Below are positions 46,824-55,709 of a DNA stretch of 64,000 nt, in pieces. Origin of the DNA: Maribacter zhoushanensis (GTDB taxonomy: Bacteria; Bacteroidota; Bacteroidia; Flavobacteriales; Flavobacteriaceae). Positions within the stretch are counted from its first letter, which is position 1. Every line of letters starts with the position of its first letter. Under the pieces are notes generated by a model that searched no databases, was not told the origin of the DNA, and worked only from the letters and a program-made list of their open reading frames with translations. The stretch is taken from positions 1,302,001 through 1,366,000 of the forward strand of contig NZ_JARKMR010000001.1 of NCBI RefSeq assembly GCF_029350975.1, given 5' to 3'. A program made the translations under genes and the position numbers.

Positions 46824-46987
46824 AATAAAGAGTTGACTTCTATGATGTAAACACACTATTTTCTTAATTATTGTAAGATAATTAGTACTTTAATTCATAG
46901 GTGAGATAATATACTATTACTCTAACCGGGCAATTACCATATGATGCAAGAGAATTGGTATTCATTAAATTCAACAAAAAATAAAAA

Positions 46988-47009
46988 AAGCGCCCCAAAA
47001 GGGGCGCTT
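46988..47009 (-). terminator. Terminator of msrA
   Basis: The hairpin AAGCGCCCC-AAAA-GGGGCGCTT has a run of Ts after it in the minus-strand direction, 28 bp after the msrA stop. Confidence 0.9.
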
Positions 47010-47036
47010 ATCTATAGAAATTTCTTGGGAGATCTT

Positions 47037-47744
47037 TTAATGGGCACTCTTCTTCAGATAATCTCCAAAGTTTGCTTTAAATCTATTCAATCTCGGTATA
47101 GATACATTTCTTATATATGAGTTGTTAGGATTGTTCTTTTCATAATCTTGATGATATGACTCCGCTTTGTAAAATACAGTATAAGGTACAACTTCTGTGG
47201 TAATTGGGTCGTTATCATACACTTTATTATCAGTAAGTGCCTGTATATAGCTTTCTATGATTTTCTTTTGCTCATCAGTTTTATAAAAAGCAATAGATCG
47301 GTATTGTCTTCCACGATCTGGTCCTTGTCTATTTAACTGTGTAGGGTCATGAGAACCAAAGAATACTTGAACCAACTGGGTAAATGATATTTCATTAGGA
47401 TCATAATATACCTCAACAGCTTCTGCATGGTCTGTTTTTCCATAACCAACTTCTTCGTATGTTGGGTTCTTTTGTTCGCCACCGGCGTAACCTGAGACTA
47501 CTTCTTTAACTCCTTTAACACTTTCAAAAATAGCTTCAACACACCAAAAACATCCGCTGGCAAAATACGCAGTTTCATATTTACTTAATTGTTGCGGACT
47601 CAATTTTACTTCTTCCTCTATTTCTTCATATTGGTTTTCACTCATTTCTGAGTTTTCAGAAATGGTATTTTTCTTGACTTTAGATTGGCAACTAGTAGCA
47701 ATTAGGGTTGCACACGCCAATAAAGTGATTTGTAATAATTTCAT
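47037..47744 (-). CDS. msrA: Peptide-methionine (S)-S-oxide reductase (lipoprotein)
   Basis: It repairs oxidised methionine, reducing the S-sulfoxide. The 235-residue protein has a lipoprotein-like signal (TLIATSCQSK, Cys19), an acidic linker, then the MsrA domain with the catalytic FASGCFWCVEAIF (about 67-79), GYAGGEQKNPTYEEV, HAEAVEVYYDP and FFGSHDPTQLNRQGPDRG. The signal places it in the envelope rather than the cytoplasm. It is monocistronic, with its own terminator. Confidence 0.94.
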   Translation of the reverse strand: MKLLQITLLACATLIATSCQSKVKKNTISENSEMSENQYEEIEEEVKLSPQQLSKYETAYFASGCFWCVEAIFESVKGVKEVVSGYAGGEQKNPTYEEVGYGKTDHAEAVEVYYDPNEISFTQLVQVFFGSHDPTQLNRQGPDRGRQYRSIAFYKTDEQKKIIESYIQALTDNKVYDNDPITTEVVPYTVFYKAESYHQDYEKNNPNNSYIRNVSIPRLNRFKANFGDYLKKSAH

Positions 47745-47833
47745 AACAATTTTCTTTTAGCAATTTGTAGGTAATTTACAAAGACCTTACGAGGAAAACG
47801 GTTAAAAAATGTTAACGACATAAAAGGAAATTA

Positions 47834-47841
47834 TATTTTTG
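47834..47841 (+). promoter_or_regulatory. Bacteroidota -7 element (TATTTTTG)
   Basis: TATTTTTG ends 4 bases before the ATG at 47846, which predicts a leaderless or near-leaderless mRNA. Confidence 0.5.
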
Positions 47842-47845
47842 AGAA

Positions 47846-48529
47846 ATGAACACATTACTAGAAGCTCTTGAGTCTTACTCGGCAGAAACGATATGCATAT
47901 TAGACTCCGCTATTTCTGCAAGTGCATATGTAACTTTAGATATTTCTAAGTCCAACAAAGATTTAATAAATCTGGATATTACAGATTACACCGTTTGTCA
48001 AGCGTATATAGATAATGTACTTAAAAGTAAACAAGGTGTTATCGCCTACGGCGGATATTTAGAGCAGAGAAACTTATATAGTGATAAGAAAGGTTTTACA
48101 TCTGATGCACAACCAATAAGAAATATTCATTTAGGTATGGATTTCTGGCACACTGCAGGTACTAAAGTAATGGTACCTATAGGCGGAAGCGTGCATAGCT
48201 TTAAAAATAATACCACCATTGGTGATTATGGACCAACTATTATTTTAGAACATGTTTTAAATGGTATTACCTTCTATACGTTATACGGACACCTAACCTT
48301 AGAATCATTAGAAGGATTATATGTAGGTAAAGACTTTAAAGCAGGAGAAGTGCTTGCAACTTTGGGTACACCGGATATCAACGTAAACTACGCTCCACAT
48401 CTCCATTTTCAAATTATAAAAGATTTAGAAGGTAATGAAGGTGATTACCCAGGAGTGTGTGCAAAAGCAAGATTATCTTTTTACAAAGAAAATTGCCCCG
48501 ATCCAAATGTGTTATTAAAGTTATTGTAA
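47846..48529 (+). CDS. M23 family metallopeptidase domain protein
   Basis: The 227-residue protein has a LytM/M23 domain in its second half: NIHLGMDFWH (first zinc ligands H and D, about 94-103), YTLYGHLTLE (about 151-160) and APHLHFQI (about 185-192). These are the ligands of lysostaphin-type peptidoglycan endopeptidases. No signal peptide is visible at the N-terminus, which is unusual for a wall hydrolase. The first 75 residues are not recognisable. It is transcribed alone and followed by a repeat-rich 509-bp gap. Confidence 0.88.
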   Translation: MNTLLEALESYSAETICILDSAISASAYVTLDISKSNKDLINLDITDYTVCQAYIDNVLKSKQGVIAYGGYLEQRNLYSDKKGFTSDAQPIRNIHLGMDFWHTAGTKVMVPIGGSVHSFKNNTTIGDYGPTIILEHVLNGITFYTLYGHLTLESLEGLYVGKDFKAGEVLATLGTPDINVNYAPHLHFQIIKDLEGNEGDYPGVCAKARLSFYKENCPDPNVLLKLL

Positions 48530-48536
48530 AGTGAAA

Positions 48537-48806
48537 AGTAGTAAGTACGAAGTCTTAAGTTGGAAATATTGAAAATAGAAAATAGAAAATAGAGTATAGA
48601 GAATAGACTTGTTTGAAGTGCGAGGTACAAAGTATTAAGTACGAAGTAAAAAGTGGAATAAAGAAAATAACGTATGCACTAAAACAAATTATATAGCAAT
48701 TGCTAACGTAATATCTTAGTACTTAATACTAAAAAACGCGAAGCGTTAAAGTAAGCAACCAACAACCAACCTCTATTTTCTCTATTCTATCCTCTCTTTT
48801 TTTTAA
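48537..48806. repeat. Repeat-rich intergenic sequence with inverted AGTATTAAGTAC motif
   Basis: The gap after the M23 gene is built of short related words: AAGTACGAAGT and AAAATAGA on the left, their complements (TCTATTTTCTCTATTCTATCC) on the right. AGTATTAAGTAC (48631-48642) is exactly inverted as GTACTTAATACT (48719-48730). The whole stretch can fold back on itself imperfectly. A related copy lies at 49285-49350. Confidence 0.7.
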
Positions 48807-48811
48807 AAAAC

Positions 48812-48860
48812 TTGAACTTGTACTTGATTTTTAAGTTTGAACTTGCGCTTGATTTTTCGT
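48812..48860 (+). repeat. 25-bp tandem repeat (two copies)
   Basis: Two near-identical units starting TTGAACTTG (48812 and 48837) and ending in CTTGATTTTT follow each other. The second copy runs into the first direct-repeat regulatory motif at 48858. Confidence 0.75.
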
Positions 48861-48919
48861 TTCTCGGTTAACGACATCATTTATCGGTAAGGTGAATTTG
48901 GGGTATATGTCGTTTATCG
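48858..48919 (+). promoter_or_regulatory. LytTR-like direct repeats upstream of small secreted protein gene A
   Basis: Three copies of a 9-bp word lie at 48858 (CGTTTCTCG), 48878 (CATTTATCG) and 48911 (CGTTTATCG). The first two are 20 bp apart. The word fits YNTTYRTCR, with one deviation in the first copy, and also occurs before the two paralogous genes. AlgR, a LytTR-domain regulator, binds the similar CCGTTCGTC. Confidence 0.45.
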
Positions 48920-49038
48920 AAGAGATTTTACACTTAAACTGAACTTCTGTCAAGTAACGAGAATTAGGCGTTTTTCAGCGATCCATCACCTAGTGAAACA
49001 AGGTCTACGGCGTTCTATTATTGTAACAAACGCAAGTC

Positions 49039-49275
49039 ATGAAAACAATAATAGCAACAATCTTTATCATCTTTTTAAGCTTCACGGCACAAGCTCAAAA
49101 CAATACAGCAGATGTAAAAGTCGAAACTATAGAAATGGGTATTGTTACTGAAACTACATTTGAAGTAAAAGAAAGCACTACAACAGAAGTAGCTAGATTA
49201 TATAAATTTAAAAACTCAAGAATTAAAAGAGATTTGAATTTTTTAACGAAAGCTAACAAACCTAAAATGGCTTAG
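49039..49275 (+). CDS. Small secreted basic protein, paralog A
   Basis: The 78-residue protein has a signal peptide (MKTIIATIFIIFLSFTAQA, cleavage before Q20). The mature part is 59 residues, with a variable acidic-to-neutral stretch and a basic C-terminal block VARLYKFKNSRIKRDLNF ending KPKMA. The same block occurs in the genes at 49701 and 58373, always with the pattern (V/A)AR(L/F)(Y/F)K..N(A/S)R(I/V)...L.F.T and a final (L/M)A. I know no family for it. All three share direct repeats upstream. It might be a structural, signalling or antimicrobial peptide; that is open. Confidence 0.85.
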   Translation: MKTIIATIFIIFLSFTAQAQNNTADVKVETIEMGIVTETTFEVKESTTTEVARLYKFKNSRIKRDLNFLTKANKPKMA

Positions 49276-49284
49276 TCTTTTAGT

Positions 49285-49350
49285 AATAAGTAAAAAGTAC
49301 TAAGTACGAAGTATAAAGTTTATAGTGTATATCGGTATTTAGAAAATAGA
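49285..49350. repeat. Second copy of AAGTACGAAGT-type intergenic repeat
   Basis: AAGTACTAAGTACGAAGTA at about 49299 and AGAAAATAGACTT at about 49339 repeat words from the gap at 48.5-48.8 kb. A CT-rich segment with ATCCTCTCAATCCTC follows near 49432, matching the order of the first copy. Confidence 0.55.
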
Positions 49351-49607
49351 CTTCATAATTAATTTTAAGAGTGGATTTAGTTAAGCTATACTGATTTTGT
49401 GTTTAATACCAGACACCGGACAACCAAAATCTATCCTCTCAATCCTCACTTTCAATCTCACTCTTGTAGTCTTCTTATCTAGGATAATGAAAATTTTGTA
49501 AGAAAAAAACATATAAATACGATAAACTGCACAAATTTGCTGTCTAACAGAACAAAATTTTGTAGGAAAACGGACTACAAAAATTGGTAATACATCGAAT
49601 AGCATTC

Positions 49608-49637
49608 TTTTCATCGTAAAAATGATACCTTTTATCG
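49608..49637 (+). promoter_or_regulatory. LytTR-like direct repeats upstream of paralog B
   Basis: TTTTCATCG (49608-49616) and CTTTTATCG (49629-49637) are spaced exactly 21 bp and fit YNTTYRTCG. They end 63 bp before the ATG at 49701. Confidence 0.5.
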
Positions 49638-49700
49638 AATTCAAAATACGTTTACCAACGAGTAGGTGGTTATCTATACACCAAATTTACCTACTTTATT

Positions 49701-49940
49701 ATGCGTACAATTATTTTTTTATTCCTTGTTATCTGTTTGGGAACCAAGTCCCAAGCACAATCGAAGTCACCAGACGCGAAAGTACAGACCATTGTTATGC
49801 CCATGGCAGATGTAACAATTAAGTCTGATGTAAACACTCCCGGTTTCCAAACAGCTGCAAGGTTTTTCAAAATCAAAAATGCAAGGGTTAAACGTGCCTT
49901 ACTTTTTAAGACAAGGGTAAGAACTGTTTCTTTAGCCTAG
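49701..49940 (+). CDS. Small secreted basic protein, paralog B
   Basis: The 79-residue protein has a signal peptide (MRTIIFLFLVICLGTKSQA, cleavage before Q20) and a 60-residue mature part. The C-terminal block AARFFKIKNARVKRALLF and the final VSLA match paralogs at 49039 and 58373. The mature protein is strongly basic, with no cysteine. Its stop overlaps the end of the convergent arylesterase gene by 4 bp. The direct-repeat pair 63 bp upstream suggests control by the same regulator. Function unknown. Confidence 0.85.
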   Translation: MRTIIFLFLVICLGTKSQAQSKSPDAKVQTIVMPMADVTIKSDVNTPGFQTAARFFKIKNARVKRALLFKTRVRTVSLA

Positions 49941-50671
49941 TTTAATTCTTCTACAAGTTTTTCGGTTACCTCTGTTCCCCCTTGAGGTAATACGATAGTT
50001 TTTAAAACATCCCAAACATTTTCGGTAACTATCTTTTGACCTTCTGCAGTAGGGTGAATACCATCTTCCAAGTTCAAGTCAGGAATACCGGCAACACCTT
50101 CTAATAAAAACGGGATCAATTCTATATCATTACTTTTTGCTAATGCAGGATACATCATTTTAAACTGCGAAGCATAATCTGCACCCATATTTGGTGGTAT
50201 TTGCATACCTGCTAAAATAATTTTTGTTTCGGGGTTTTTATCTTTGACCATATCGATCATCGATTGCAAGTTATTCATCGATTCCGTTATAGGTATTCCT
50301 CGCAATCCGTCATTTGCACCTAATTCCAAAACAAAAATATCTACTGACTGATTTAAAACCCAGTCCAGACGATTTAACCCTCCAGAGGTAGTTTCTCCAC
50401 TTAATCCAGAATTGATTACTTTATAATCCAAGCCTAAAGAATCTAATCTTAATTGAATTCTATTAGGGAATCCTTCTTTGGTATCTAAACCATAGGCAGC
50501 AGTAAGACTGTTTCCGTAGAATAAAATAACTTTATCATCTGTTGAAATTGTTTCTTCAGTACTGCTTACATCCTCGGTTTGTGTTTCAGTTTGTTTTTTT
50601 TCTGGTGTTTCTCCACATCCTACCAACAACAACGCCAATAAAAAATAACGAAACTTTAATACTTTCAACAT
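49937..50671 (-). CDS. TesA-like arylesterase/lysophospholipase (SGNH, lipoprotein)
   Basis: The 244-residue protein has a lipoprotein signal (FLLALLLVGCGE, Cys19). SGNH blocks are ILFYGNSLTAAYGL (nucleophile Ser, about 50-63), NSGLSGETTSGG, LELGANDGLRG and DGIHPTAEGQ with Asp and His (about 208-217). It resembles E. coli TesA. The divergent neighbours are an ABC ATPase and a large permease like YbbA and YbbP; in E. coli tesA is also divergent from ybbA-ybbP, so the arrangement is conserved. The lipid or ester substrate is unknown. Confidence 0.9.
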   Translation of the reverse strand: MLKVLKFRYFLLALLLVGCGETPEKKQTETQTEDVSSTEETISTDDKVILFYGNSLTAAYGLDTKEGFPNRIQLRLDSLGLDYKVINSGLSGETTSGGLNRLDWVLNQSVDIFVLELGANDGLRGIPITESMNNLQSMIDMVKDKNPETKIILAGMQIPPNMGADYASQFKMMYPALAKSNDIELIPFLLEGVAGIPDLNLEDGIHPTAEGQKIVTENVWDVLKTIVLPQGGTEVTEKLVEELN

Positions 50672-50733
50672 AGTCTTAACTTATTAGATTCCAAATCATT
50701 TGTTTATTTTGTTGTCTTGTACTAAAATGATTT

Positions 50734-51423
50734 ATGACAAAGATATTAAACGTACGTAATCTAAAGAAAACGTATAACAGCGGATCTAAGAATTTGACAG
50801 TTATTGATGATATTTCTTTTTCTATTGAAGAAGGAGATACTTTTGCTATCGTTGGTCCGTCAGGAAGTGGAAAAACAACATTGTTAGGTCTTTGCGCTGG
50901 ATTAGATGAAATCAACAACGGAGTAATAGAACTTTGCGGTGAAGATTTAAGTAGCTTAAACGAAGACCAACGTGCTTTACTACGAAATGAAAAAGTAGGA
51001 TTTATTTTTCAAGACTTTCAACTACTGCCCACATTAACGGCCTTAGAAAATGTTAGTGTACCCTTAGAGTTACAGGGTGCAACCAATGCTTCTAAAGATG
51101 CAATGGAACTTTTAGACAAGGTAGGTTTAGGTAATCGCCATGATCATTATCCGTCTCAATTATCTGGTGGTGAACAACAGCGGGTAGCCTTGGCACGGGC
51201 ATTTTCAAATAAACCCTCTATTCTTTTTGCCGATGAGCCTACGGGTAATTTAGATGAAGAAACTGGAGAAAAAGTCATTAAACTTTTGTTTGATTTGAAT
51301 AAAGAAATGGGAACTACTTTGGTTATTGTTACCCATGATTTAGAATTGGCAAAGCTGAACAAACATGTATTGCGACTTAAAGGTGGTAAAATAGTAATTA
51401 ACGAAACCACGGCAATATCTTGA
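50734..51423 (+). CDS. ABC transporter ATP-binding protein (YbbA/LolD-like)
   Basis: The 229-residue protein has Walker A GPSGSGKTTLLGL (about 39-51), Q loop FQDFQLL, signature LSGGEQQRVALARA (about 139-152), Walker B ILFADEPTGNLD and the H loop VTHD. This is the MacB/LolD-type ATPase group, which works with FtsX-like permeases. The permease gene starts within its stop codon (TTGA overlap). The pair probably moves or extracts lipids or lipoproteins rather than small solutes, judging by family. Confidence 0.93.
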   Translation: MTKILNVRNLKKTYNSGSKNLTVIDDISFSIEEGDTFAIVGPSGSGKTTLLGLCAGLDEINNGVIELCGEDLSSLNEDQRALLRNEKVGFIFQDFQLLPTLTALENVSVPLELQGATNASKDAMELLDKVGLGNRHDHYPSQLSGGEQQRVALARAFSNKPSILFADEPTGNLDEETGEKVIKLLFDLNKEMGTTLVIVTHDLELAKLNKHVLRLKGGKIVINETTAIS

Positions 51424-53972
51424 GTACAACACAAAGAACATCAAAAGCATCATTTAATTGGTTATTGAAAATGGCTTGGCGTGATGGTAAGGCAAGTGGC
51501 AAGCGCTTGTTACTTTTCATGGCTTCTATTATTTTAGGTATAGCTGCAGTTGTTTCTATTCAATCTTTTAGCGATAATCTGAAAGACAATATTGGTCTCC
51601 AGTCAAAAGCACTTATGGGTGCAGATTTTTTAATTGATAGCAATCAACCTGCAAATGATAGGGTAGCGGCATTAATGGATTCTTTAGGAGGGTATAATGC
51701 AAGAGAAGTCAATTTTGCCTCAATGGCGGCTTTCCCTAAAAGTCTAACTACAAAATTAGTGCAGGTACGTGCCGTTGAAGGTGCTTTTCCTTTTTATGGA
51801 GCATTAGAAACTGAACCTGCCACTGCGGCACAGGAATACTTGGAAAAAGGCGGGGCATTAGTTGATGCTACGGCAATGCTTCAATACAATTTAAAACCTG
51901 GCGATAGTGTAAAACTTGGTAACATTACTTTCCCTATTGTTGGATCCTTGATTACCGCGCCTGGTAGCACAGGTATTGGTGCCACTGCAGCGCCACCTAT
52001 AATTGTGCCTTTTCGCTTTATGGAAGATAGCGGGCTCTTACAGCGTGGTAGTCGTCTAAAGTATAATTATTACTTCAACAATGATAAGGCAGATTTAGAA
52101 ACCCTAAGTAAAGATGTTGATCCGTTATTAGATGCTGAGAACGCTGATATGGATACCCATACCGATACTAGTGAACGCTTAGGTCGTAGATATGATAATG
52201 TAGGTCGTTTTTTAAATTTGGTAGCATTTATAGCGCTGCTCTTAGGGTGCGTTGGTATTGCCAGCTCTGTTCATATTTATATTAAAGAGAAACTTAAAGC
52301 GGTTGCAGTACTCAAATGTTTGGGTGCAACCAGAAAACAGACATTCTTAATTTACTTGATCCAGATTGCTGGCATGGGCTTGTTGGGCGGACTCATAGGT
52401 ACCATTATAGGATTGTTGTTACAACAGACGTTTCCGCTTATACTACAAGAGTTTTTACCATTTCAAGTAGAGATATCTACTTCATTTCAAGCCATATTCG
52501 TTGGGTTGTTACTAGGTGTTTGTATGTCTGTATTATTTGCTTTGTCTCCACTGATACATACATGGTTCGTATCTCCTTTACAGGTATTACGGGTACAAGA
52601 AGATACTGGTAAGAAAGCAAGACCTTATCAAATTTGGGTAATCTTTGCCATAGTGCTCTTTATACTTTTATTCGCTTTTTGGCTATTGGGTAGGTGGGCG
52701 TTCGCATTGAGTTTTGTAGGAGGTATATTGGTGACTTTTTCCATTTTGGCAGGAGTGTCTATTTTATTTATGCGATTGATAAAAAGATATTTCCCTAAAT
52801 CTTGGAGTTTTGCCGCTAGGCAGAGTCTGTTGAATTTATTCAGACCCAATAACCAGACTGTGGTATTAATTTTAGCCATTGGTATTGGTACATTTTTGAT
52901 TAGTACATTATACTTTACAAAAGACTTTCTCCTCGCCAAAACCTCGTTCGACGATAGTGCTGAGAGTCCGAATTTAATTTTATTTGATGTGCAGACAGAT
53001 CAGCGTGATGCCGTGGCTAATACCATAACACCCAAAGGGCTTCCTGTAATAGATAACATACCCATTGTTACCATGCGTTTGGAACGTATAAAGGATAGGA
53101 CTGTAAATGATATTCGATTAGATACTACCACCCGAGTAAACAAGTGGATTTTAAACCATGAGTTTAGAACAACGTATAGAGATTCTATGATTGGTTCAGA
53201 AAAACTCTTGGAAGGGGAGTGGATACCTACCGTAGACCCTAATGCAAAAGTAATTCCTATTTCTTTGTCAGATAATGTTGCCAATGACGCTTTGGTAACT
53301 TTAGGCGATACATTACTTTTTAATGTTCAAGGAAAATTGATGACTACCGTAGTAGGTAATATTCGTCAGGTAGATTGGGCACGCATGCAGCTTAATTTCT
53401 CTATTGTATTTCCAAAGGGCGTGTTAGAGAATGCACCTCAATTTCATGTGGTAACTACCAATGCCCCGGATAAAAAATCATCAGCTGATTTGCAGAGAGA
53501 ATTGGTGAAGAAATTCCCCAATGTATCCATCATAGATTTAAGACAGGTAGTAACCTTGGTCGAAGATATTCTAGATAAAATTTCATGGGTCATATCTTTC
53601 ATGGCGTTCTTTAGTATTCTAACAGGAATCATTGTTTTGATAGGCTCTGTCCGTAATAGTAAATATCAACGTATTCGCGAAAGTGTATTATTAAGAACAC
53701 TTGGTGCCCAGAGTAAACAGATATTGAAAATTAATGCTTTAGAATATTTATTTCTTGGTGTTTTGGGCAGCGGGGTAGGAGTGTTGCTTTCTTTGTTAAG
53801 TAGTTTTTTACTGGCTTATTTTATTTTTGATACTCCGTTTATACCATCTTGGGTTCCGTTTTTGGTGGTGTTGCCGGGTATAACATTATTAGTCTTAACG
53901 ATCGGATTAATGAACAGTAGGGGGGTGTTAAATAGTCCGCCATTACAGGTGTTACGTAAAGAAGGTAATTGA
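51420..53972 (+). CDS. FtsX-like ABC permease (YbbP-like)
   Basis: The 850-residue inner-membrane protein has an N-terminal membrane segment (about 28-47), a periplasmic domain (to about 265), three segments forming the first FtsX unit (about 270-390), further segments (about 405-450), a second large periplasmic domain and a second FtsX unit (about 720-845). This two-unit layout matches YbbP. The start codon is TTG at 51420, overlapping the ATPase stop. Together with the divergent TesA-like gene it forms the conserved tesA-ybbA-ybbP set. Confidence 0.9.
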   Translation: MSTTQRTSKASFNWLLKMAWRDGKASGKRLLLFMASIILGIAAVVSIQSFSDNLKDNIGLQSKALMGADFLIDSNQPANDRVAALMDSLGGYNAREVNFASMAAFPKSLTTKLVQVRAVEGAFPFYGALETEPATAAQEYLEKGGALVDATAMLQYNLKPGDSVKLGNITFPIVGSLITAPGSTGIGATAAPPIIVPFRFMEDSGLLQRGSRLKYNYYFNNDKADLETLSKDVDPLLDAENADMDTHTDTSERLGRRYDNVGRFLNLVAFIALLLGCVGIASSVHIYIKEKLKAVAVLKCLGATRKQTFLIYLIQIAGMGLLGGLIGTIIGLLLQQTFPLILQEFLPFQVEISTSFQAIFVGLLLGVCMSVLFALSPLIHTWFVSPLQVLRVQEDTGKKARPYQIWVIFAIVLFILLFAFWLLGRWAFALSFVGGILVTFSILAGVSILFMRLIKRYFPKSWSFAARQSLLNLFRPNNQTVVLILAIGIGTFLISTLYFTKDFLLAKTSFDDSAESPNLILFDVQTDQRDAVANTITPKGLPVIDNIPIVTMRLERIKDRTVNDIRLDTTTRVNKWILNHEFRTTYRDSMIGSEKLLEGEWIPTVDPNAKVIPISLSDNVANDALVTLGDTLLFNVQGKLMTTVVGNIRQVDWARMQLNFSIVFPKGVLENAPQFHVVTTNAPDKKSSADLQRELVKKFPNVSIIDLRQVVTLVEDILDKISWVISFMAFFSILTGIIVLIGSVRNSKYQRIRESVLLRTLGAQSKQILKINALEYLFLGVLGSGVGVLLSLLSSFLLAYFIFDTPFIPSWVPFLVVLPGITLLVLTIGLMNSRGVLNSPPLQVLRKEGN

Positions 53973-54027
53973 AAAAAATCACTGTAAATACTAATATTTA
54001 CATTTTAACTTTTCTACCTTTAAAAGC

Positions 54028-55689
54028 ATGGGAAAGCAACTATTCTATTTGTTCATTATTTCGTTGTTGGTATGTTCTTGTAAAACCAATAATGTAAAAG
54101 CCGATTTAATAATTACCAATGCCAATATCTGGACCGGTAATTCAGACTTACCAAAAGCTGAGGCAATGGCCATAAAAGCAGATACCATTTTGGCCATTGG
54201 CTCTATAAATGATATTCAAAAGTTTAAAGGCTCAATTACTGATATAAAAGATGTAAGGGGCAAATTCATTACACCAGGGTTTATTGATACTCATGTGCAT
54301 TTATTGATGGGGGGAAATAGCCTATTAAATGTAGCATTAAGAGATGTTGACAGTAAAGAAGAATTCATAAATAAAATAGCATCGTTCGCTAAAGAGATAG
54401 AACCCGGTCAATGGATTGTTGAGGGAAATTGGGACCATACCCTGTGGGGAGGTGAATTACCTAATAAAGATTGGATAGATGAATTTACGGGTAATAACCC
54501 TGTTGCTATTTATAGAATGGACGGTCATATGATTTTAGCTAATTCGGCAGCGTTAAAACTTGCAGGTATTGACGAAAATAGTCCAGAGGTAGAAAATGGT
54601 GAAATTGTAAAAAATGAAGATGGCACACCATCTGGTATTCTTAAGAGTGAAGCCATGTACTTAGTTCTAAATAAAATACCGGAGTTAACAAAAACAGAAA
54701 AGGAAAAGGCGATTAGTGCAGCACAAGATTATTTGATTTCACAAGGGGTGACGACTATTCATGATGTAGATAGTTTGGGCGGTTACGAGATTTTAGAAAA
54801 TATGAATTCCAATAAACTACTTACGGTAAGAGTATACACTGCCAACCCGTTGAGGTATTGGAAAACAATAGCTAAAGATGAAAAAAATTCCAAATGGCTG
54901 AAGAACGGTCTTATGAAAGGCTTTGTTGATGGCTCATTAGGTTCGCATACTGCAGCCTTTAAAGAACCATATTCAGATAAGCCCAATGATAAAGGTTTAT
55001 TCATTGTGGATGAGGATAGTTTAAATACTTGGATTATAAATGCAGATAAAAGGCAATTGCAGATTACTGTTCACGCAATAGGCGATTTAGCCAACAGCAC
55101 CATATTAGATCTCTTTGATAGTGTTGTGGTAAAAAACGGAAAACGAGATAGACGATTAAGAATTGAACATGCTCAACACTTGGCGATAGAGGATATTGAT
55201 AGATTTTCCAAACTTGATGTTATTACAAGTATGCAACCCTATCATGCCATTGATGATGGTAGATGGGCAGAAGAGTTAATTGGACATGAAAGGATAAATA
55301 CTACCTATGCGTTTAAATCGATTTTAGATGCCAACACAACTTTAGTATTTGGTAGTGATTGGCCTGTAGCACCTGCTTCCCCATTATATGGTATATATGC
55401 AGCGGTTACTAGAAGAACCTTAGATGGTAATAATCCTGATGGTTGGGTTCCTGAGCAGAAAATTAATGTGGAACAAGCATTAGCGGCATATACCAAAGAT
55501 GCTGCTTATAGCTCTTTTGATGAAAATGTAAAAGGCACTTTAGAAGCGGGTAAATTAGCAGATTTTGTTATTCTTAATGAAGATATTTTTCAAATTGACC
55601 CTACAACTATTAAAGATGTAAAAGTGCTGGAGACTTATGTAGGCGGTAAAAATATGTTTGTAAATAAGGTAGCTTCTACTAAGTATTAA
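54028..55689 (+). CDS. Amidohydrolase lipoprotein (YtcJ-like)
   Basis: The 553-residue protein has a lipoprotein signal (ISLLVCSCKTN, Cys18). It belongs to the amidohydrolase_3 group: GKFITPGFIDTHVHLLMGG with the HxH metal motif (about 79-91), GSLGSHTAAFKEPYSD, HAIGDLANSTILD (about 352), RIEHAQHL and FGSDWPVAPASPLYGIYAAVTR (about 446). These cover the metal ligands. Related enzymes hydrolyse N-acyl or ring amides; the substrate here is unknown. TACCTTTA near 54016 resembles but does not match the promoter consensus. Confidence 0.92.
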   Translation: MGKQLFYLFIISLLVCSCKTNNVKADLIITNANIWTGNSDLPKAEAMAIKADTILAIGSINDIQKFKGSITDIKDVRGKFITPGFIDTHVHLLMGGNSLLNVALRDVDSKEEFINKIASFAKEIEPGQWIVEGNWDHTLWGGELPNKDWIDEFTGNNPVAIYRMDGHMILANSAALKLAGIDENSPEVENGEIVKNEDGTPSGILKSEAMYLVLNKIPELTKTEKEKAISAAQDYLISQGVTTIHDVDSLGGYEILENMNSNKLLTVRVYTANPLRYWKTIAKDEKNSKWLKNGLMKGFVDGSLGSHTAAFKEPYSDKPNDKGLFIVDEDSLNTWIINADKRQLQITVHAIGDLANSTILDLFDSVVVKNGKRDRRLRIEHAQHLAIEDIDRFSKLDVITSMQPYHAIDDGRWAEELIGHERINTTYAFKSILDANTTLVFGSDWPVAPASPLYGIYAAVTRRTLDGNNPDGWVPEQKINVEQALAAYTKDAAYSSFDENVKGTLEAGKLADFVILNEDIFQIDPTTIKDVKVLETYVGGKNMFVNKVASTKY

Positions 55690-55709
55690 TAGGTATTTAA
55701 TATTAATAT

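Larger units (their letters stand above)
49276..49700. other. Intergenic region with repeat copy and promoter of paralog B
   Basis: The first 80 bp carry AGTACTAAGTACGAAGTA and AAAATAGACTT words like those at 48537-48806. The last 100 bp hold the direct-repeat pair at 49608-49637. No convincing reading frame was seen between them. Confidence 0.55.

Noticed and set aside
48530-49038. CRISPR-like array in the repeat-rich gap.
   Set aside because: Repeat words are short and irregular, with no constant spacer length and no cas genes.
49381-49876. Minus-strand and overlapping plus-strand frames around paralog B (for example 49381-49644 and 49622-49822).
   Set aside because: No signal peptide, domain or sensible composition; they are shadows of the promoter and coding region of paralog B.
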